From an uncultured Aquiluna sp. (lineage in GTDB: Bacteria > Actinomycetota > Actinomycetes > Actinomycetales > Microbacteriaceae): DNA of 64,000 nucleotides. A program made the translations under genes and the position numbers. How positions within the stretch are numbered: the first letter of the stretch is position 1; every line of letters begins with the position of its first letter. Below are positions 38,119-49,780 of this stretch, one piece after another. Below the pieces are notes generated by a model that ran no database searches, was not told the DNA's origin, and saw only the letters and a program-made list of their open reading frames with translations. The stretch lies in the NCBI GenBank assembly GCA_905182225.1, contig CAJJAJ010000029.1, positions 1-64,000 of the forward strand, read 5' to 3'.

Positions 38119-39612
38119 CTACTTCACCAACGGGAACAAGATGGTTTCCCGAATACCGAGGCCAGTGAGCGACATTAGGAGTCGATCGATACCGAGCCCT
38201 AAGCCACCGGACGGGGGCATGCCAAACTCCAAGGCCTTCAAAAACTCTTCATCCAGCTTCATGGCCTCCGGATCTCCGGTTGCTGCCAATTGCATTTGAG
38301 CCACGAAACGCTCCCGCTGGACAACCGGGTCCACCAACTCGGAATAACCAGTGGCTTGCTCGTAGCCCATGATGTAGAGATCCCATTTTTCAACAACGCC
38401 AGCTTTACTGCGATGGTCTCTAGTCAAGGGCGAAGTGTCCACCGGAAAATCAATAACAAACGCAGGACCGGTTAGCCCCGGCTTCACAAAGTGCTCCCAA
38501 AGCTCCTCAACATACTTGCCGTGCAGTGGGTGGTCGATCTCAATGCCGACGGTGTCAGCAAGCTTCTTCAAATCCGAAACTGAAGTTTCCGGTGTGATTG
38601 TCACACCGCAGGCCTCTGACAAGGATTCATACATTGAAATCCTTGGCCAGGTGCCGCTTAGGTCGTTCACTGTGCCGTCCTCGAGCTGAACCACTTGAGT
38701 TCCGAGAACATCGGATGCTGCGTTTTGGATTAGGGCTTGAGTCAGATCCATCATGGTGTGGTAATCGCCGTATGCCTCATAAGCCTCGAGCATTGCAAAC
38801 TCGGGTGAGTGGGTTCTGTCCGCGCCTTCGTTTCTGAAATTTCGGTTTATTTCAAACACTCTTTCCAAACCGCCGACAACCGCGCGCTTCAGGAATAGTT
38901 CCGGTGCAATTCGAAGATACAAGTCAGTGTCAAAGGCATTCGAATGAGTCTTAAACGGCCTGGCAGATGCGCCGCCGTGCATGACCTGCAGCATCGGTGT
39001 CTCAACCTCAATAAAGGCCTGCTTGGCAAAGGTGTTGCGAATCGACTGCATCACTCCAGCGCGAATCTTCACCACCTCGCGAGCCCGGTCACGGACAATC
39101 AAATCGATGTAGCGGTGTCGAACTCGAAACTCTTCGCCCAGTTCGTTATGAAGGTTAGGCAATGGCCTGAGGGTCTTTGCTGCCATTAACCACTTGGTAG
39201 CCAAGACGCTTAGCTCGCCTCGCTTTGAAGTAATAACTTCACCCTCGACAAAAACATGATCGCCCAAATCGACAAGCTCTTTCCAGCTGTCAAGCTGCTC
39301 TTGCCCGGCCTTATCCAGACTTATCATTGCCTGGATTCGCTCCCCAGAGCCGGACTGCAAGGTGGCGAAGCAAAGCTTGCCGGTGTTTCTAAGAAACATG
39401 ATTCTTCCGGCTAGCCCTACCTGGTCTCCGGTGGCGATGTCTTCTTCAAGATTTGGGTAGTGAGCCTTGGTGGCCTCTATGGTGTGGGTGATTGGCAGCT
39501 TCACAGGATAGGCAGACCCCAGAGCGTTTAGCCGCTCACGCTTGTCCATCCGTACTGCAATTTGCTCGGGGAGGTCAATATCTTCGTACTCTTCGCCCAC
39601 TTTAGACACCAC
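38119..39612 (-). CDS. lysS: Lysine-tRNA ligase
   Basis: [47 protein letters not shown]. Confidence 0.95.
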   Translation of the reverse strand: MVSKVGEEYEDIDLPEQIAVRMDKRERLNALGSAYPVKLPITHTIEATKAHYPNLEEDIATGDQVGLAGRIMFLRNTGKLCFATLQSGSGERIQAMISLDKAGQEQLDSWKELVDLGDHVFVEGEVITSKRGELSVLATKWLMAAKTLRPLPNLHNELGEEFRVRHRYIDLIVRDRAREVVKIRAGVMQSIRNTFAKQAFIEVETPMLQVMHGGASARPFKTHSNAFDTDLYLRIAPELFLKRAVVGGLERVFEINRNFRNEGADRTHSPEFAMLEAYEAYGDYHTMMDLTQALIQNAASDVLGTQVVQLEDGTVNDLSGTWPRISMYESLSEACGVTITPETSVSDLKKLADTVGIEIDHPLHGKYVEELWEHFVKPGLTGPAFVIDFPVDTSPLTRDHRSKAGVVEKWDLYIMGYEQATGYSELVDPVVQRERFVAQMQLAATGDPEAMKLDEEFLKALEFGMPPSGGLGLGIDRLLMSLTGLGIRETILFPLVK

Positions 39613-40441
39613 CTACTAATAAATTATCGATTAGACGAACTTCTCCGACCCATCCGGCAATCACCATTCTGGCGCCTGCGACGCCTTCGGTGACCGCAAA
39701 AGTGTCCGGGTCAACTAGTTCTAGATAGTCAAGTCTAATAATTGGATCAAGCTGTGACATCGCAGCTTTAATGCAGTCAGCTTTTGTTTTCTTTTTTGAG
39801 CCCACAATCAAGGCCTTATGGAGCGTCCTTGCGGCCGGAATTAGGTCCTTGGGGATTCGCTGATTCCTGCTTGACAGAGCTAGGCCCTCTTCGTCACGCA
39901 CGGTTTCGCAGGCCACTACTTTTATTGGTTCGCGATCCCCATTGGCAACCTGTTGCTTAACCATTTGGGTGACCAACATCAACTGCTGCGCATCCTTGGA
40001 TCCAAAGAATGCAACATCAGGTTGAACCAAATTGAGCAAGCGATTGACAACTGTCAACATGCCGTCGAAGTGGCCAGGCCTAACTGTTCCCTCAAAAAGA
40101 GCCCCGAGCTCACCGGCAGATATTTCCCTGACGCCACTAGCCGGATAAACCTCATGACTGCTTGGGGCGAACAAAACATCAACCCCGGCGTCACTTAGCA
40201 CTCTGGCATCAACACCTAGGGTTCGGGGATAGTTTTCCAGGTCGTCGCCTTCACCGAATTGTCTTGGGTTCACGAAAACCGAAACCACAATAAACAAACC
40301 TTGGTCTTGAGCTTTTTTGACCAAAGACAAATGTCCTTTGTGGAGTGCTCCCATCGTTGGGATAAACCCGACGCGTTTTCCGTCGGTATCAGCGATCGCT
40401 AAAGCTTGTTCCAATTCCACAATCTTTTGAGCCAGTTGCAT
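39602..40441 (-). CDS. panC: Pantoate-beta-alanine ligase
   Basis: [47 protein letters not shown]. Confidence 0.94.
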   Translation of the reverse strand: MQLAQKIVELEQALAIADTDGKRVGFIPTMGALHKGHLSLVKKAQDQGLFIVVSVFVNPRQFGEGDDLENYPRTLGVDARVLSDAGVDVLFAPSSHEVYPASGVREISAGELGALFEGTVRPGHFDGMLTVVNRLLNLVQPDVAFFGSKDAQQLMLVTQMVKQQVANGDREPIKVVACETVRDEEGLALSSRNQRIPKDLIPAARTLHKALIVGSKKKTKADCIKAAMSQLDPIIRLDYLELVDPDTFAVTEGVAGARMVIAGWVGEVRLIDNLLVGGV

Positions 40442-41130
40442 CAGAGCGCATCCTTCGGGTCAATCTTGCTAACCGGCTGCGACAGTGCAGTCTCGACAGC
40501 ACTTCTAACTACCGGTGCTATTAGTCTGGCGGGGTTTTGGATTCCCGCGTCTTCCAAAATGCCAAGAGCTTGTCTGACAACTAAAGAAGAAAAACTATTC
40601 GCAACCTCAAAAGCCTCTGCGTAGGCCGCTCTTTGGTCCTCGGTTACCACCATTGGCTCAGCGCCTAGCTCAATGGCTAAGGCTTCGGCAATGGGTGTGA
40701 GCGGCTCTGGCGCGCTCACAGCAATAGAGGTGTTTTTTAGAACCGTTAGGTCCATTGAGGTGCCGGTAAAGTGCATCACCGGATGCATGGCGATCGGAAT
40801 TGCTCCAAATCTGGCAGCATCCGCCAATACCGAATACCCAACCAAAGGCGAGAGATGAACCACAATTTTCTTTGGTCCAAACAATCCAAGATCGGCCAGA
40901 CCTGCGCAAGTTATTTCCAAGTCACTCGAGGGGATTGCAAGCAAAACTAAATCAGCATCCTCAACAACCGCTGCCATATTGGCGATTGGCACATCGGGAA
41001 TTAGTGCTTCGATTCGATCGATGGCCTCAGGGCTTTCAACGAATACTCCGATTAGCTCATGCCCGGCTGCAGCCCAGGCTTTGGCAAGTACCGGGCCGGC
41101 TGGGTCATCCCCGACAACACCAATCTTCAT
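40441..41130 (-). CDS. Rossmann-like/DUF2520 domain protein
   Basis: MKIGVVGDDPAGPVLAKAWAAAGHELIG; HPVMHFTG. Confidence 0.85.
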   Translation of the reverse strand: MKIGVVGDDPAGPVLAKAWAAAGHELIGVFVESPEAIDRIEALIPDVPIANMAAVVEDADLVLLAIPSSDLEITCAGLADLGLFGPKKIVVHLSPLVGYSVLADAARFGAIPIAMHPVMHFTGTSMDLTVLKNTSIAVSAPEPLTPIAEALAIELGAEPMVVTEDQRAAYAEAFEVANSFSSLVVRQALGILEDAGIQNPARLIAPVVRSAVETALSQPVSKIDPKDAL

Positions 41131-41148
41131 CTAGCTAGCCTTCCAGTT

Positions 41149-41604
41149 TCAATCAGAATCAGAACTCGGTGGCGTTTTGCAGTTCCACTGCGAAACCAAT
41201 CCTCCGATTGTTAAGGCTACGGCGGCAACTAGACCAAACGAGCTGGTTAGCATCAAATTCTCCGGCGCAACGCTAAAACTTACGAGCCAAATAATCACGC
41301 CGACGTGCCAGCCGGCGAACAAAGCGCCAGCCAAAACCGAAGCTCTTGCAAGAATCAAGACTCGAACGGCGTAAAAGGGATTTGGCCTTTCTGGTCTTAT
41401 CCCTTCTTTGTAGCGTCCAAGTTGCTTTCGATATCGGTAAATCGGAAAACTGAATAGGTAGTTTGCAATCGCAAGCACCAGCAAACTAATTGGAAGGCTG
41501 GTGGGGCTGGTGGGGAAAGCGTAGCCAAACCCTGCCGAGAGCTGAGCCGCAATAAGCCCTAGGACTAAACCGACAACTGAAAATCCGGCGGCTGATTTAC
41601 TCAT
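41149..41604 (-). CDS. DUF3180 membrane protein
   Basis: Four TM segments; position between folK and the DUF2520 gene; start at MSKSAAGFSV. Confidence 0.82.
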   Translation of the reverse strand: MSKSAAGFSVVGLVLGLIAAQLSAGFGYAFPTSPTSLPISLLVLAIANYLFSFPIYRYRKQLGRYKEGIRPERPNPFYAVRVLILARASVLAGALFAGWHVGVIIWLVSFSVAPENLMLTSSFGLVAAVALTIGGLVSQWNCKTPPSSDSD

Positions 41605-41612
41605 CGATCCAT

Positions 41613-42104
41613 TCACTGGATTACCCAGACCATTGAATCCATGCCTTTTGCCAATTCCTTGGCTGAGCCAACCCCGGTGAGCGCAGCCTCTGGGTCTACT
41701 TCCAGCCAAGGAATCAGGACGAACGCTCTTTCTTGAGCTCGTGGATGTGGAATGACCAACGATTTGGTCTCAACGACGCTGGTCCCAAATGTGATTATGT
41801 CGAGATCCAGAGTGCGCGCTGCCCATTTGGTCGAGCGAATCCTGCCAAATTTATTCTCGATTTCGTTGAGCCTTGAAAGTAACTTTTTTGGAGAAAGAGA
41901 AGTGTCGATGATCGTCACGGCGTTTACATACTCGGGCTCATTTGGATCGACACCTTGCTCAGTGAGGGCCTGGGAACGGTATTTTTTTGAGTTCGCAACT
42001 AGTTCAACGCCGCGAAGTTTGCCGATTTGTTTTTGAGCCTTAGAGATAGTTTTTTCTTTATCGCCCAGGTTTGCTCCCAGAGCTATGACGGCCCTAGTTT
42101 TCAT
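41613..42104 (-). CDS. folK: 2-amino-4-hydroxy-6-hydroxymethyldihydropteridine diphosphokinase
   Basis: ALGANLGDKEKTI; RTLDLDIITFG; IPHPRAQERAFVLIPWLEV. Confidence 0.94.
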   Translation of the reverse strand: MKTRAVIALGANLGDKEKTISKAQKQIGKLRGVELVANSKKYRSQALTEQGVDPNEPEYVNAVTIIDTSLSPKKLLSRLNEIENKFGRIRSTKWAARTLDLDIITFGTSVVETKSLVIPHPRAQERAFVLIPWLEVDPEAALTGVGSAKELAKGMDSMVWVIQ

Positions 42105-42456
42105 CTCTTGATCCAGCCAGGGTTACTGACACATCTTGAAACTTTTGGCCGAGCGGGGCATTTGGTTTGTGAACAGTGACTGTTGAACGAAGAACCCGCG
42201 GATCATATTTCAAACACGCACTAACCAGAGCCCTCGCCAGTGACTCAATTAGATCAAATCGGGTTCTTGCCGATAACTCAGTTACCAAATCAGCGATAGC
42301 CGCGTACGAAACGGTGGAATCAATGGAATCCTCCAGTCCCGAATCAACATCCAGGTGAATATCAATCAGAAACTCTTGCCCGAAGTCCTTCTCATGCTGC
42401 TGGACGCCGTGATAGCCATAAACCGATAGGCCGTCGATTCTGATTTTATAAATCAC
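42094..42456 (-). CDS. folB: Dihydroneopterin aldolase
   Basis: IYKIRIDGLSVYGYHGVQQHEKDFGQEFLIDI; GTG start at 42454-42456 after trimming the track ORF. Confidence 0.9.
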   Translation of the reverse strand: MIYKIRIDGLSVYGYHGVQQHEKDFGQEFLIDIHLDVDSGLEDSIDSTVSYAAIADLVTELSARTRFDLIESLARALVSACLKYDPRVLRSTVTVHKPNAPLGQKFQDVSVTLAGSRDEN

Positions 42457-43289
42457 TTGGACTCCTGATGATTCTTCAAGGAAGAAACGATTGAGATTGC
42501 ATCGCTGGTGCTTTGAACGTCGTGAACCCTCACACCCCATAGTTTTCGCTGAAGCAACAAAGCTGTCAAGACCGCTGTGGCAACATCTCGTCTCGGCATA
42601 GAAACCGAAGCTGGATCTCGGGCGCTCAAGGCGTGAGCTAAAAAGCGTTTTCTGGAAGCCCCAATCAAAACCGGTAGCCCCAGTTGCTCCAGCTCATCCA
42701 GGCGATTCACTAGGTCCCAGTTTTGGTAAATGTCTTTTGCGAAACCTAGGCCCGGATCAACGATAATTCGACTTCTTGAGACCCCGGCAGCTACTGCCAT
42801 GGCGACCTGTTCCGCGAGTTCCGCAACGACCTCGCGTGCGACATCAGAGTACTGAGCCATGGAATCCATTTTGTCCGCGTGACCTCGCCAGTGGCCGAGC
42901 ACATACTTGCAATCTAGGTCCTGAATGGCAGCAAACATCTGAGGGTCCGAAAGTCCACCGGAGATGTCGTTGACGATGCTTGCACCTGCTTTGACAGCCT
43001 TTCTTGCCGAGGCAGCATTCATTGTGTCAACCGAGATAGTGATATCAAGATCACCCTTGATGGCCTCAATAACCGGAAGGATTCTTGCCTGCTCTTCGGC
43101 CGGAGTCACACGCACAGCTCCTGGCCTTGTCGACTCACCACCGACATCGATGATTTCTGCTCCTTGAGCGCTCAACATACTCGCCTGCTCAAGAGCTCTT
43201 GCTGGTTCTAAGAATTGCCCACCGTCACTGAAAGAGTCAGGGGTTACATTCAGCACGCCCATTAGTAGAGGCCTGGTCCAGCCCGTCAT
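42453..43289 (-). CDS. folP: Dihydropteroate synthase
   Basis: LMGVLNVTPDSFSDGG; IDVGGESTRPGA; DPGLGFAKD. Confidence 0.95.
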   Translation of the reverse strand: MTGWTRPLLMGVLNVTPDSFSDGGQFLEPARALEQASMLSAQGAEIIDVGGESTRPGAVRVTPAEEQARILPVIEAIKGDLDITISVDTMNAASARKAVKAGASIVNDISGGLSDPQMFAAIQDLDCKYVLGHWRGHADKMDSMAQYSDVAREVVAELAEQVAMAVAAGVSRSRIIVDPGLGFAKDIYQNWDLVNRLDELEQLGLPVLIGASRKRFLAHALSARDPASVSMPRRDVATAVLTALLLQRKLWGVRVHDVQSTSDAISIVSSLKNHQESK

Positions 43290-43873
43290 GACTTTTTATT
43301 TATTAGCCCCAGGACCTCAGCGCGATAGCTGGGTTCTGTGTATAGGCCCCTTGATGCCAGGGTCACGGTGTTTACATCTGGCTGGCGAGCACCCCTGGAT
43401 GCAACGCACTGATGCCTGGCTTCAATAACGACTAAAACACCCTTGGCGTCTAGGGCCTCTTCAAGAGCATCCGCCACCTCAGCGGTTAGGTTCTCTTGAA
43501 GTTGAGGCCTTGCCGCAAGAATTTCAATAACGCTCGCAAGCCTTCCAAGACCCGCCAGTTTTTTGTTCGGCAAATAAGCAATGTGGGCGACTCCGGTAAA
43601 AGGAAGTAGGTGATGCTCACAGATCGACACCAGCTCGATGTCCTTGAGGATTACCGCCTCGGCATTGACTGCATCAAACATGTCGCCGATAACGCTCTGA
43701 GGATCAACCCCAATGCCGCGAAAAAAGGATGTGTAGGCCTCGGCAACTTTGGTGGGAGTTTTTTTCAATGCAGGTCGATTGGGATCTTCGCCGATTGCCT
43801 CTAGAAGTTCGACTACGGCCGCCTTGATGCGATCAGTCTGCATTTTTGACTGCCGATTCTGTTTTGTCTTCAA
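43286..43873 (-). CDS. folE: GTP cyclohydrolase I
   Basis: CEHHLLPFTGVAHIAYLPN; EARHQCVASRG. Confidence 0.95.
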   Translation of the reverse strand: MKTKQNRQSKMQTDRIKAAVVELLEAIGEDPNRPALKKTPTKVAEAYTSFFRGIGVDPQSVIGDMFDAVNAEAVILKDIELVSICEHHLLPFTGVAHIAYLPNKKLAGLGRLASVIEILAARPQLQENLTAEVADALEEALDAKGVLVVIEARHQCVASRGARQPDVNTVTLASRGLYTEPSYRAEVLGLINKKS

Positions 43874-45935
43874 GAGCCTCTAGCTGAACAACCTTGCGCT
43901 TAGGAACTACAATCGGGCCCTTGTTGGTTCCGGTGCGCTTGGTTGAGGATCGCCATGCGGTTCTTGCCGGAACCTTCTTCACAGCCTTGAAAATCTTTGC
44001 TATCTCGTCTTGATTTAGGGTCTCCTGCTCAAGCAATGATTTAGCCAGCTTGTCCAGAACAGCTCTGTTCGTCGTTATGGCTTTATAGGCCTCATCTTGA
44101 GCTCGATCCAGAATTGCGCTTACTTCCGCGTCCACCTGCTGAGCCATCTCGTTTGAATAGTGCGCGTGAGTCGCGAGTTCGCGGCCCAAAAACGGCTCGT
44201 TGTTTCCGCTGCCAAGAGAGATGGCACCAATCTTTTGACTCATGCCGTACTTGGTAACCATCTGGCGGGCGATGCTCGTTGCCTTCTCAAAGTCATTAGA
44301 GGCTCCGGTAGTCGGATCCTTGAACACAACTTCTTCTGCGATACGGCCTCCCATTGCGTAGGCAATCTGATCCAGAAGCTGGTTGCGGCTGATTGAATAA
44401 CGATCTTCCATGGGCATAACCATGGTGTATCCAAGAGCTCGCCCTCTTGGCAAAATAGTGACCTTGGTAACCGGATCCGAGTAGTTTCCTGCGCCGGCAA
44501 CAAGTGCGTGACCAGCTTCGTGATATGCCGTCACCAGACGCTCTTGATCTTTCATGATCGAGGACTTCTTCTGAGGTCCACCGATCACGCGGTCAATAGC
44601 CTCATCGATAATCTCGTCGGTTATTTCGGTGCGGTTGAGTCTCGCGGCCAGGAGTGCAGATTCGTTCAGCACGTTTGCAAGATCAGCACCGGTGAAGCCA
44701 GGTGTGCGTCTTGCAATCAGGCTCAAATCCACGCCTTCGGCAATTGGCTTGGACTTTGAGTGAACCTTCAGAATCTTTGCGCGACCCTTTAGATCAGGAG
44801 CAGTCACGCCAACTTGGCGGTCGAATCTGCCCGGGCGCAACAGCGCCGGATCCAAAACATCCGGTCGGTTTGTTGCAGCAATCAAAATGACGCTGGCGCT
44901 GGTGTCAAAGCCATCCATCTCGACCAGCAACTGGTTTAGGGTCTGCTCACGCTCATCGTTGCCGCCGCCAATTCCAGTTCCGCGGTGACGGCCAACTGCG
45001 TCGATCTCATCGATGAAAATAATTGCGGGGGCAGCTTGCTTGGCCTGCTCGAACAAGTCTCTGACTCGAGAAGCTCCAACTCCCACGAACATCTCTACGA
45101 AATCAGAACCTGAAATCGAGAAAAAAGGAACTCCGGCTTCGCCTGCAACTGCCTTCGCGATCAGAGTCTTTCCGGTTCCCGGAGGGCCATAAAGCAGCAC
45201 GCCTCGAGGAATCTTTGCGCCCATGTCCAAAAACTTCTTTGGGTTCTTTAGGAAATCTTTCAACTCTGTGAGCTCTTCAATGGCTTCTTCGATCCCCGCG
45301 ACATCATCGAAGGTGACGTCGGAAGTCTCCTTTGTGACCATCTTCGCCTTGGATTTACCAAACTGCATGACCCCTCGGCCACCGCCAGACATAGAGCTCA
45401 TCAAGAACCAAAACAGTGCTCCAATGATGATGAATGGGAGCAACGAGCCCAGAATTGCTAGGTACCAAGGGGTAGAAGGAACTTCGTCTGTCCAGCCCTC
45501 TGAAATTTGAGAGTCAGCAACAATTTCAGCAACGGTTATAGCTCGACCTGACACAAAGTAGAACTGAACGCTCTTGCCGAACTCGGCATCTGGGTTCCTA
45601 AGCTCTACGTCGACTCGCTGGTTGCCATCAAAGATGGTGACCTTTTCAGCGTCACCAGATTTAATCATCTCCAGGCCAACTTGAGTGTCGACCTTGGTGA
45701 ACTGCTGGGCGCCGATAAGGCTTGTTCCGATCAGAAGAACCGACAACGCGAGCGCTATCCAAAGCCACGGACCACGCAAAAACTTCTTGAAAGTCATGGG
45801 TGTCTTTGCCTTGCTCTTGTCTTTAGGGGCCATGTCCCTCGAAGAGGCTTCGTCTTTTTTGGCTGTTTCTTTTTTGGTCAAGTCTTTCTTGGGTGCGGTG
45901 TCTTTTTTAGTTGCCATGTCTTTATTCGATGCCAT
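43833..45935 (-). CDS. ftsH: ATP-dependent zinc metalloprotease FtsH with lysine-rich N-terminal extension
   Basis: [28 protein letters not shown] zinc motif; start at [13 protein letters not shown]. Confidence 0.95.
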   Translation of the reverse strand: MASNKDMATKKDTAPKKDLTKKETAKKDEASSRDMAPKDKSKAKTPMTFKKFLRGPWLWIALALSVLLIGTSLIGAQQFTKVDTQVGLEMIKSGDAEKVTIFDGNQRVDVELRNPDAEFGKSVQFYFVSGRAITVAEIVADSQISEGWTDEVPSTPWYLAILGSLLPFIIIGALFWFLMSSMSGGGRGVMQFGKSKAKMVTKETSDVTFDDVAGIEEAIEELTELKDFLKNPKKFLDMGAKIPRGVLLYGPPGTGKTLIAKAVAGEAGVPFFSISGSDFVEMFVGVGASRVRDLFEQAKQAAPAIIFIDEIDAVGRHRGTGIGGGNDEREQTLNQLLVEMDGFDTSASVILIAATNRPDVLDPALLRPGRFDRQVGVTAPDLKGRAKILKVHSKSKPIAEGVDLSLIARRTPGFTGADLANVLNESALLAARLNRTEITDEIIDEAIDRVIGGPQKKSSIMKDQERLVTAYHEAGHALVAGAGNYSDPVTKVTILPRGRALGYTMVMPMEDRYSISRNQLLDQIAYAMGGRIAEEVVFKDPTTGASNDFEKATSIARQMVTKYGMSQKIGAISLGSGNNEPFLGRELATHAHYSNEMAQQVDAEVSAILDRAQDEAYKAITTNRAVLDKLAKSLLEQETLNQDEIAKIFKAVKKVPARTAWRSSTKRTGTNKGPIVVPKRKVVQLEALEDKTESAVKNAD

Positions 45936-45939
45936 TCGT

Positions 45940-46530
45940 TTAAGAGTAGACCGCAGGTGACAGCACGCCAACTCCGTCTAATGATCGGTAACGCTCGTTG
46001 TAGTCGAGTCCGTAACCAACTACGAACTCATTGGGGATATCAAACCCCACCCACCTGACATTTATCTGAACCTTTGCAGCGTCTGGCTTGCGAAGCAAAG
46101 TGACCACCTCAACCGAGGCTGCACCTCGGTTGGCAAGGTTGGTGGTTAGCCAAGAAAGAGTCAGACCAGAATCGATGATGTCTTCCACGATCAACACGTG
46201 TCGGTCGGTAACGTCAGTGTCAAGATCCTTGAGGATTCTTACTACCCCTGAAGAAGTGGTTCCGGAACCGTAGGAAGAAACTGCCATCCAGTCTTGGGAG
46301 GTTGAAAGCTGCATTGCCCTGGAAAGGTCTGCCACGAATGGCACGGCACCCTTTAGCACTCCAACTAGAAGTGGGTCCTTGTCTTGGTAATAAGCATCAA
46401 TCTGTCCAGCAAGCTCTAAAATCTTCTCGGCAATTTGGTCTGCAGTGACTAGCACCGTCGTAATGTCTGGGTGATTTAGGTGCAATGCACGGCTCCCGTT
46501 TGATAGATGGTTAGACGCTTTTAAAGACAA
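45940..46530 (-). CDS. hpt: Hypoxanthine phosphoribosyltransferase
   Basis: [42 protein letters not shown]. Confidence 0.93.
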   Translation of the reverse strand: MSLKASNHLSNGSRALHLNHPDITTVLVTADQIAEKILELAGQIDAYYQDKDPLLVGVLKGAVPFVADLSRAMQLSTSQDWMAVSSYGSGTTSSGVVRILKDLDTDVTDRHVLIVEDIIDSGLTLSWLTTNLANRGAASVEVVTLLRKPDAAKVQINVRWVGFDIPNEFVVGYGLDYNERYRSLDGVGVLSPAVYS

Positions 46531-47518
46531 GCTCTTGGCTTACTCGCTCTACTGTAATGCCAGAAAGAACCAGCTTGTTTTGTCCGTGCCAATTAGTAAT
46601 AAGTTCATCGATTCCGATCACTTGAGATCGAGAAATAGTCTTCGCGCCGGCAGCAATTGCAGTTTCAAACAGCGCCCTTCGGCGAAGCCCGGGCAGCAGT
46701 CCTGCAAGGCTTGCAATCGATAACTTAGTTTCGTTACTCGAACTTGACACGGTTGCCTCTGCAACAAGCTCTTGAGCCACGGAAAGCAGAACATCATCTG
46801 ACTCGCTGGCAAGTTCGGCGGTTCTTGCAAGAGCGCTCGCGAATCCAGGACCAAGCTCGGCTTCAAGTGTGTCAAGTAGCTGTCGAATGCGCACTCGGGT
46901 GAACTTCGGGTCTTTGTTGTGAGGGTCCTGCCAGGCTTCGATATCTTGGTCAATACAGGCCTGCAAAAGAACTTCGCGCTTGATACCAAGCAAGGGCCTG
47001 ACTAGTTTTTTGTTCTCATCAAAATCTTGCATGCCCGCAATTGAGCGCAAGCCCGAGCCGCGCGTGAGTCCCAGCAAAACCGTCTCGGCTTGGTCTTCGA
47101 GGTTGTGGCCCAAGAATATAACTTCGGCGCTAGCTAGCTTTCGAGCACGCTCTAGGGCTTCATATCTGGCAGTTCTGGCGGCGGCTTCCGGGCCATTGCC
47201 GGCTTCGACCACGGTAATAGTTTCGATGACTACTGGATCAGCACCGAGTTCTTCCAGTTTTGCAGCGGTTGACTGAGCGACCTTGGTGGAGGCTTCTTGC
47301 AGACCATGATCAACCACCACTGCCGCTACCCGAAGGCCAAGTTTTGGGCCTTCGAAAATTAGCGCCGCGGCCAACGCCATGGAATCTGGACCACCTGAGC
47401 AGGCCACCAGAACTCTCGAGTTTGGTTCTAGATTTAGGGCCTCAAGGCTGTCCCGCACGGCTCGACGAACATCGGCAACTGCCGGAGTAAGTCGATTTCT
47501 AATAACCATCGCTCCCAA
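46511..47518 (-). CDS. tilS: tRNA(Ile)-lysidine synthase
   Basis: [43 protein letters not shown]. Confidence 0.93.
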   Translation of the reverse strand: MGAMVIRNRLTPAVADVRRAVRDSLEALNLEPNSRVLVACSGGPDSMALAAALIFEGPKLGLRVAAVVVDHGLQEASTKVAQSTAAKLEELGADPVVIETITVVEAGNGPEAAARTARYEALERARKLASAEVIFLGHNLEDQAETVLLGLTRGSGLRSIAGMQDFDENKKLVRPLLGIKREVLLQACIDQDIEAWQDPHNKDPKFTRVRIRQLLDTLEAELGPGFASALARTAELASESDDVLLSVAQELVAEATVSSSSNETKLSIASLAGLLPGLRRRALFETAIAAGAKTISRSQVIGIDELITNWHGQNKLVLSGITVERVSQELVFKSV

Positions 47519-47556
47519 TTCGCTAATCTTTTAGCTAAGCCTATTGAGGAGAAGCC

Positions 47557-48036
47557 TTGTCATACGACGTAGTTATTGAGATTCCACGCGGTTCCAGAAA
47601 CAAATATGAGGTCGACCACGAAACTGGTCGTGTCTATCTCGACCGAGTTTTGTTCACCCCGTTTGTCTATCCGACCGACTATGGCTTCTTTGAAAACACC
47701 CTTGGCGGCGACGGAGACCCTCTAGATGCATTGGTTTTGCTCGAGTTCCCGCTGTTTCCGGGTGTTGGTGTAAAGGTGCGTCCAGTCGCCATGCTGGTCA
47801 TGGAAGATGACGGTGGAGTTGACGAGAAGGTTCTTTGTGTTCAAGACACCGACCCTCGCTGGCAGCACATCCAAGACCTAAAAGACGTTCCGAAGCAAAC
47901 CCTCGATGAAATCGAGCACTTTTTCACCCGATACAAAGATCTAGAGCCCGGCAAGTGGGTAAAGATTCAAGGCTGGGAAGACAAGGCTGCGACCCAAAAA
48001 GTTATTGATAATGCGTTTGCCAACTTCAAGCATTAG
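47557..48036 (+). CDS. ppa: Inorganic pyrophosphatase
   Basis: [42 protein letters not shown]. Confidence 0.95.
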   Translation: MSYDVVIEIPRGSRNKYEVDHETGRVYLDRVLFTPFVYPTDYGFFENTLGGDGDPLDALVLLEFPLFPGVGVKVRPVAMLVMEDDGGVDEKVLCVQDTDPRWQHIQDLKDVPKQTLDEIEHFFTRYKDLEPGKWVKIQGWEDKAATQKVIDNAFANFKH

Positions 48037-49780
48037 AAAACTCAAGCGTCTTGCAGCCGCCACGCTGGCGATCTGGCTGCTGCCACTTGGTGCCCATGCG
48101 TCAGTGGAAGATTTCCACTTCGACTCGTTTCAAGCCGAGTACCGGATAACGATCGATCGTGATGGACTGGCAACGCTAAATGTCCAGGAAACACTGGTGC
48201 CGGTGTTCCCTGATTTTGATCAAAATCGGGGTCTGATTCGTTATTTTCCTAGCTGGTACAACAGAATGCCGCTTGAAACAGAAGTACTCTCGCTCACCGA
48301 TGAGAATGGCGTGCCGAGACCTCTAGATGTTTTTTCAGATTCTGGTTATTTGGCAGTTGATTCCGTGGTTCCAGAGGGTCAGTACCTATACGGCCGGCAA
48401 AGTTTTGTACTGAGTTATCGTCAGCAGAACATAATCGGCGACTTCACTGACAGCTCCGGATACCAGGAGTTTTACTGGGACCTGAATGGCACTGGCTGGG
48501 CCCAGCGGTTCGACGTCGTTGGCGCTCAAGTTGTGTTGGAGGATAAAGCGGCTTCTGGCCTAGTGCCGGAGGCATCCGCATGCTATTTCGGTGGCGAAGG
48601 TGACACCAACCGATGCGAGCTCACTTTCACTGCTACTGGCAATTCGACTGTAGTGTCAGTTGAACAAAATAATCTTCAGCCAAATCAAACTGTGACGGTT
48701 GCTCTGGCTTTCGAGCCAGGTACCTTCACCGTGCTGACGAGGAACGCAAGCGATTACCTGCTGAACTGGTTACTGCTTCCACTGCTCGTTGCTTTAGTAG
48801 CCGTCGTCGCCCTGGCGCTTCGGTACAACCTGAAAGTTCTGTCCGGAGCACCCGGCCGCAAGGTGATTCTGACGGAATATTTGCCCCCTAAGACCGTCAG
48901 CCTGGAGCATGCCGCTCAGCTACTGAGCACTCCCGCTGCCTTGCCAGTTGCCGTACTTCTCGAGCTCGCAGTGGCCGGGAAAATCAAAATAACTGAAGGA
49001 ACTAAGTCCAAGTGGGGTAAATCCAAGTGGGCCATTATTTTAGTTTCTGAGGATTTGAGTGAGCAAAGCCAAGAAGTTTTGAAGGTGCTATTCGGGGACT
49101 TGCCGAGGGTTGGCGTGACAACCCTGATGCCAAAAAATGACAGCCATCTAAACAAGCGATTGACCGCTTTCTTAGGCAGCTCAAAAGCGGCGGCTCGTGA
49201 GCGCTTTTATGTCAAGACCTCAATCACCCCAAGAGTGTTTTTCACCCTGGCCGCACTTGTGTTGGGGGCCGCTGGCCTAACGCTTGCATTGATCTCGATC
49301 GCCAATAGGTATGGAAATGGCTTAGTGGTTACTGCCGTTGTCTTATTTTGCGTGTTGGGCCTTCTGGGTGCTGTTCTGGTATCGCGCTCGCCCTTGAACT
49401 CAGATGGCGCCGAAGCCCGAGATCATCTGAAGGGCCTGAAGGTATACATGAAGCTCGCCGAACAACACCGACTCGAATTCTTACAGTCTCCAACCGGAGC
49501 GCTAGTTGGTAAGGGCGGTTACCTCAAGCTCCACGAAAAACTTCTACCCTGGGCGATTGTGCTTGGGCTTGGCAAAACTTGGATGAAAGAGCTCAGCACT
49601 CTCTATGGAGGCCAAAACCCAGCATGGCTGGCGAGCAATAACCACTCGAACTTTTACGGCGCCATGAATTCGTTATCATCTGCCACGAGCGCATCCTTTG
49701 GGTCCAGCACTTCCGGCGGGGCTGGCGGTGCGGGCGGCGCGGGCGGTGGCGGTGGAGGTGGAGGTGGCGGAGGTCGCTAA
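48011..49780 (+). CDS. DUF2207-family membrane protein with Gly-rich C-terminus
   Basis: Signal peptide, DUF2207-like extracellular domain ([19 protein letters not shown]), TMs, cytoplasmic domain, Gly tail; ATG 48011 preferred. Confidence 0.85.
   Translation: MRLPTSSIRKLKRLAAATLAIWLLPLGAHASVEDFHFDSFQAEYRITIDRDGLATLNVQETLVPVFPDFDQNRGLIRYFPSWYNRMPLETEVLSLTDENGVPRPLDVFSDSGYLAVDSVVPEGQYLYGRQSFVLSYRQQNIIGDFTDSSGYQEFYWDLNGTGWAQRFDVVGAQVVLEDKAASGLVPEASACYFGGEGDTNRCELTFTATGNSTVVSVEQNNLQPNQTVTVALAFEPGTFTVLTRNASDYLLNWLLLPLLVALVAVVALALRYNLKVLSGAPGRKVILTEYLPPKTVSLEHAAQLLSTPAALPVAVLLELAVAGKIKITEGTKSKWGKSKWAIILVSEDLSEQSQEVLKVLFGDLPRVGVTTLMPKNDSHLNKRLTAFLGSSKAAARERFYVKTSITPRVFFTLAALVLGAAGLTLALISIANRYGNGLVVTAVVLFCVLGLLGAVLVSRSPLNSDGAEARDHLKGLKVYMKLAEQHRLEFLQSPTGALVGKGGYLKLHEKLLPWAIVLGLGKTWMKELSTLYGGQNPAWLASNNHSNFYGAMNSLSSATSASFGSSTSGGAGGAGGAGGGGGGGGGGGR
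49714..49777 (+). repeat. In-frame GGN/GGC-type glycine repeat tract
   Basis: Encodes [21 protein letters not shown] at the C-terminus of the DUF2207 protein. Confidence 0.8.

Noticed and set aside
43376-43460. FolE motif HQCVASRG differing from the common H-x-CM-x-x-RG
   Set aside because: The zinc-ligand Cys and catalytic His remain, so I treat this as normal family variation rather than degeneration.
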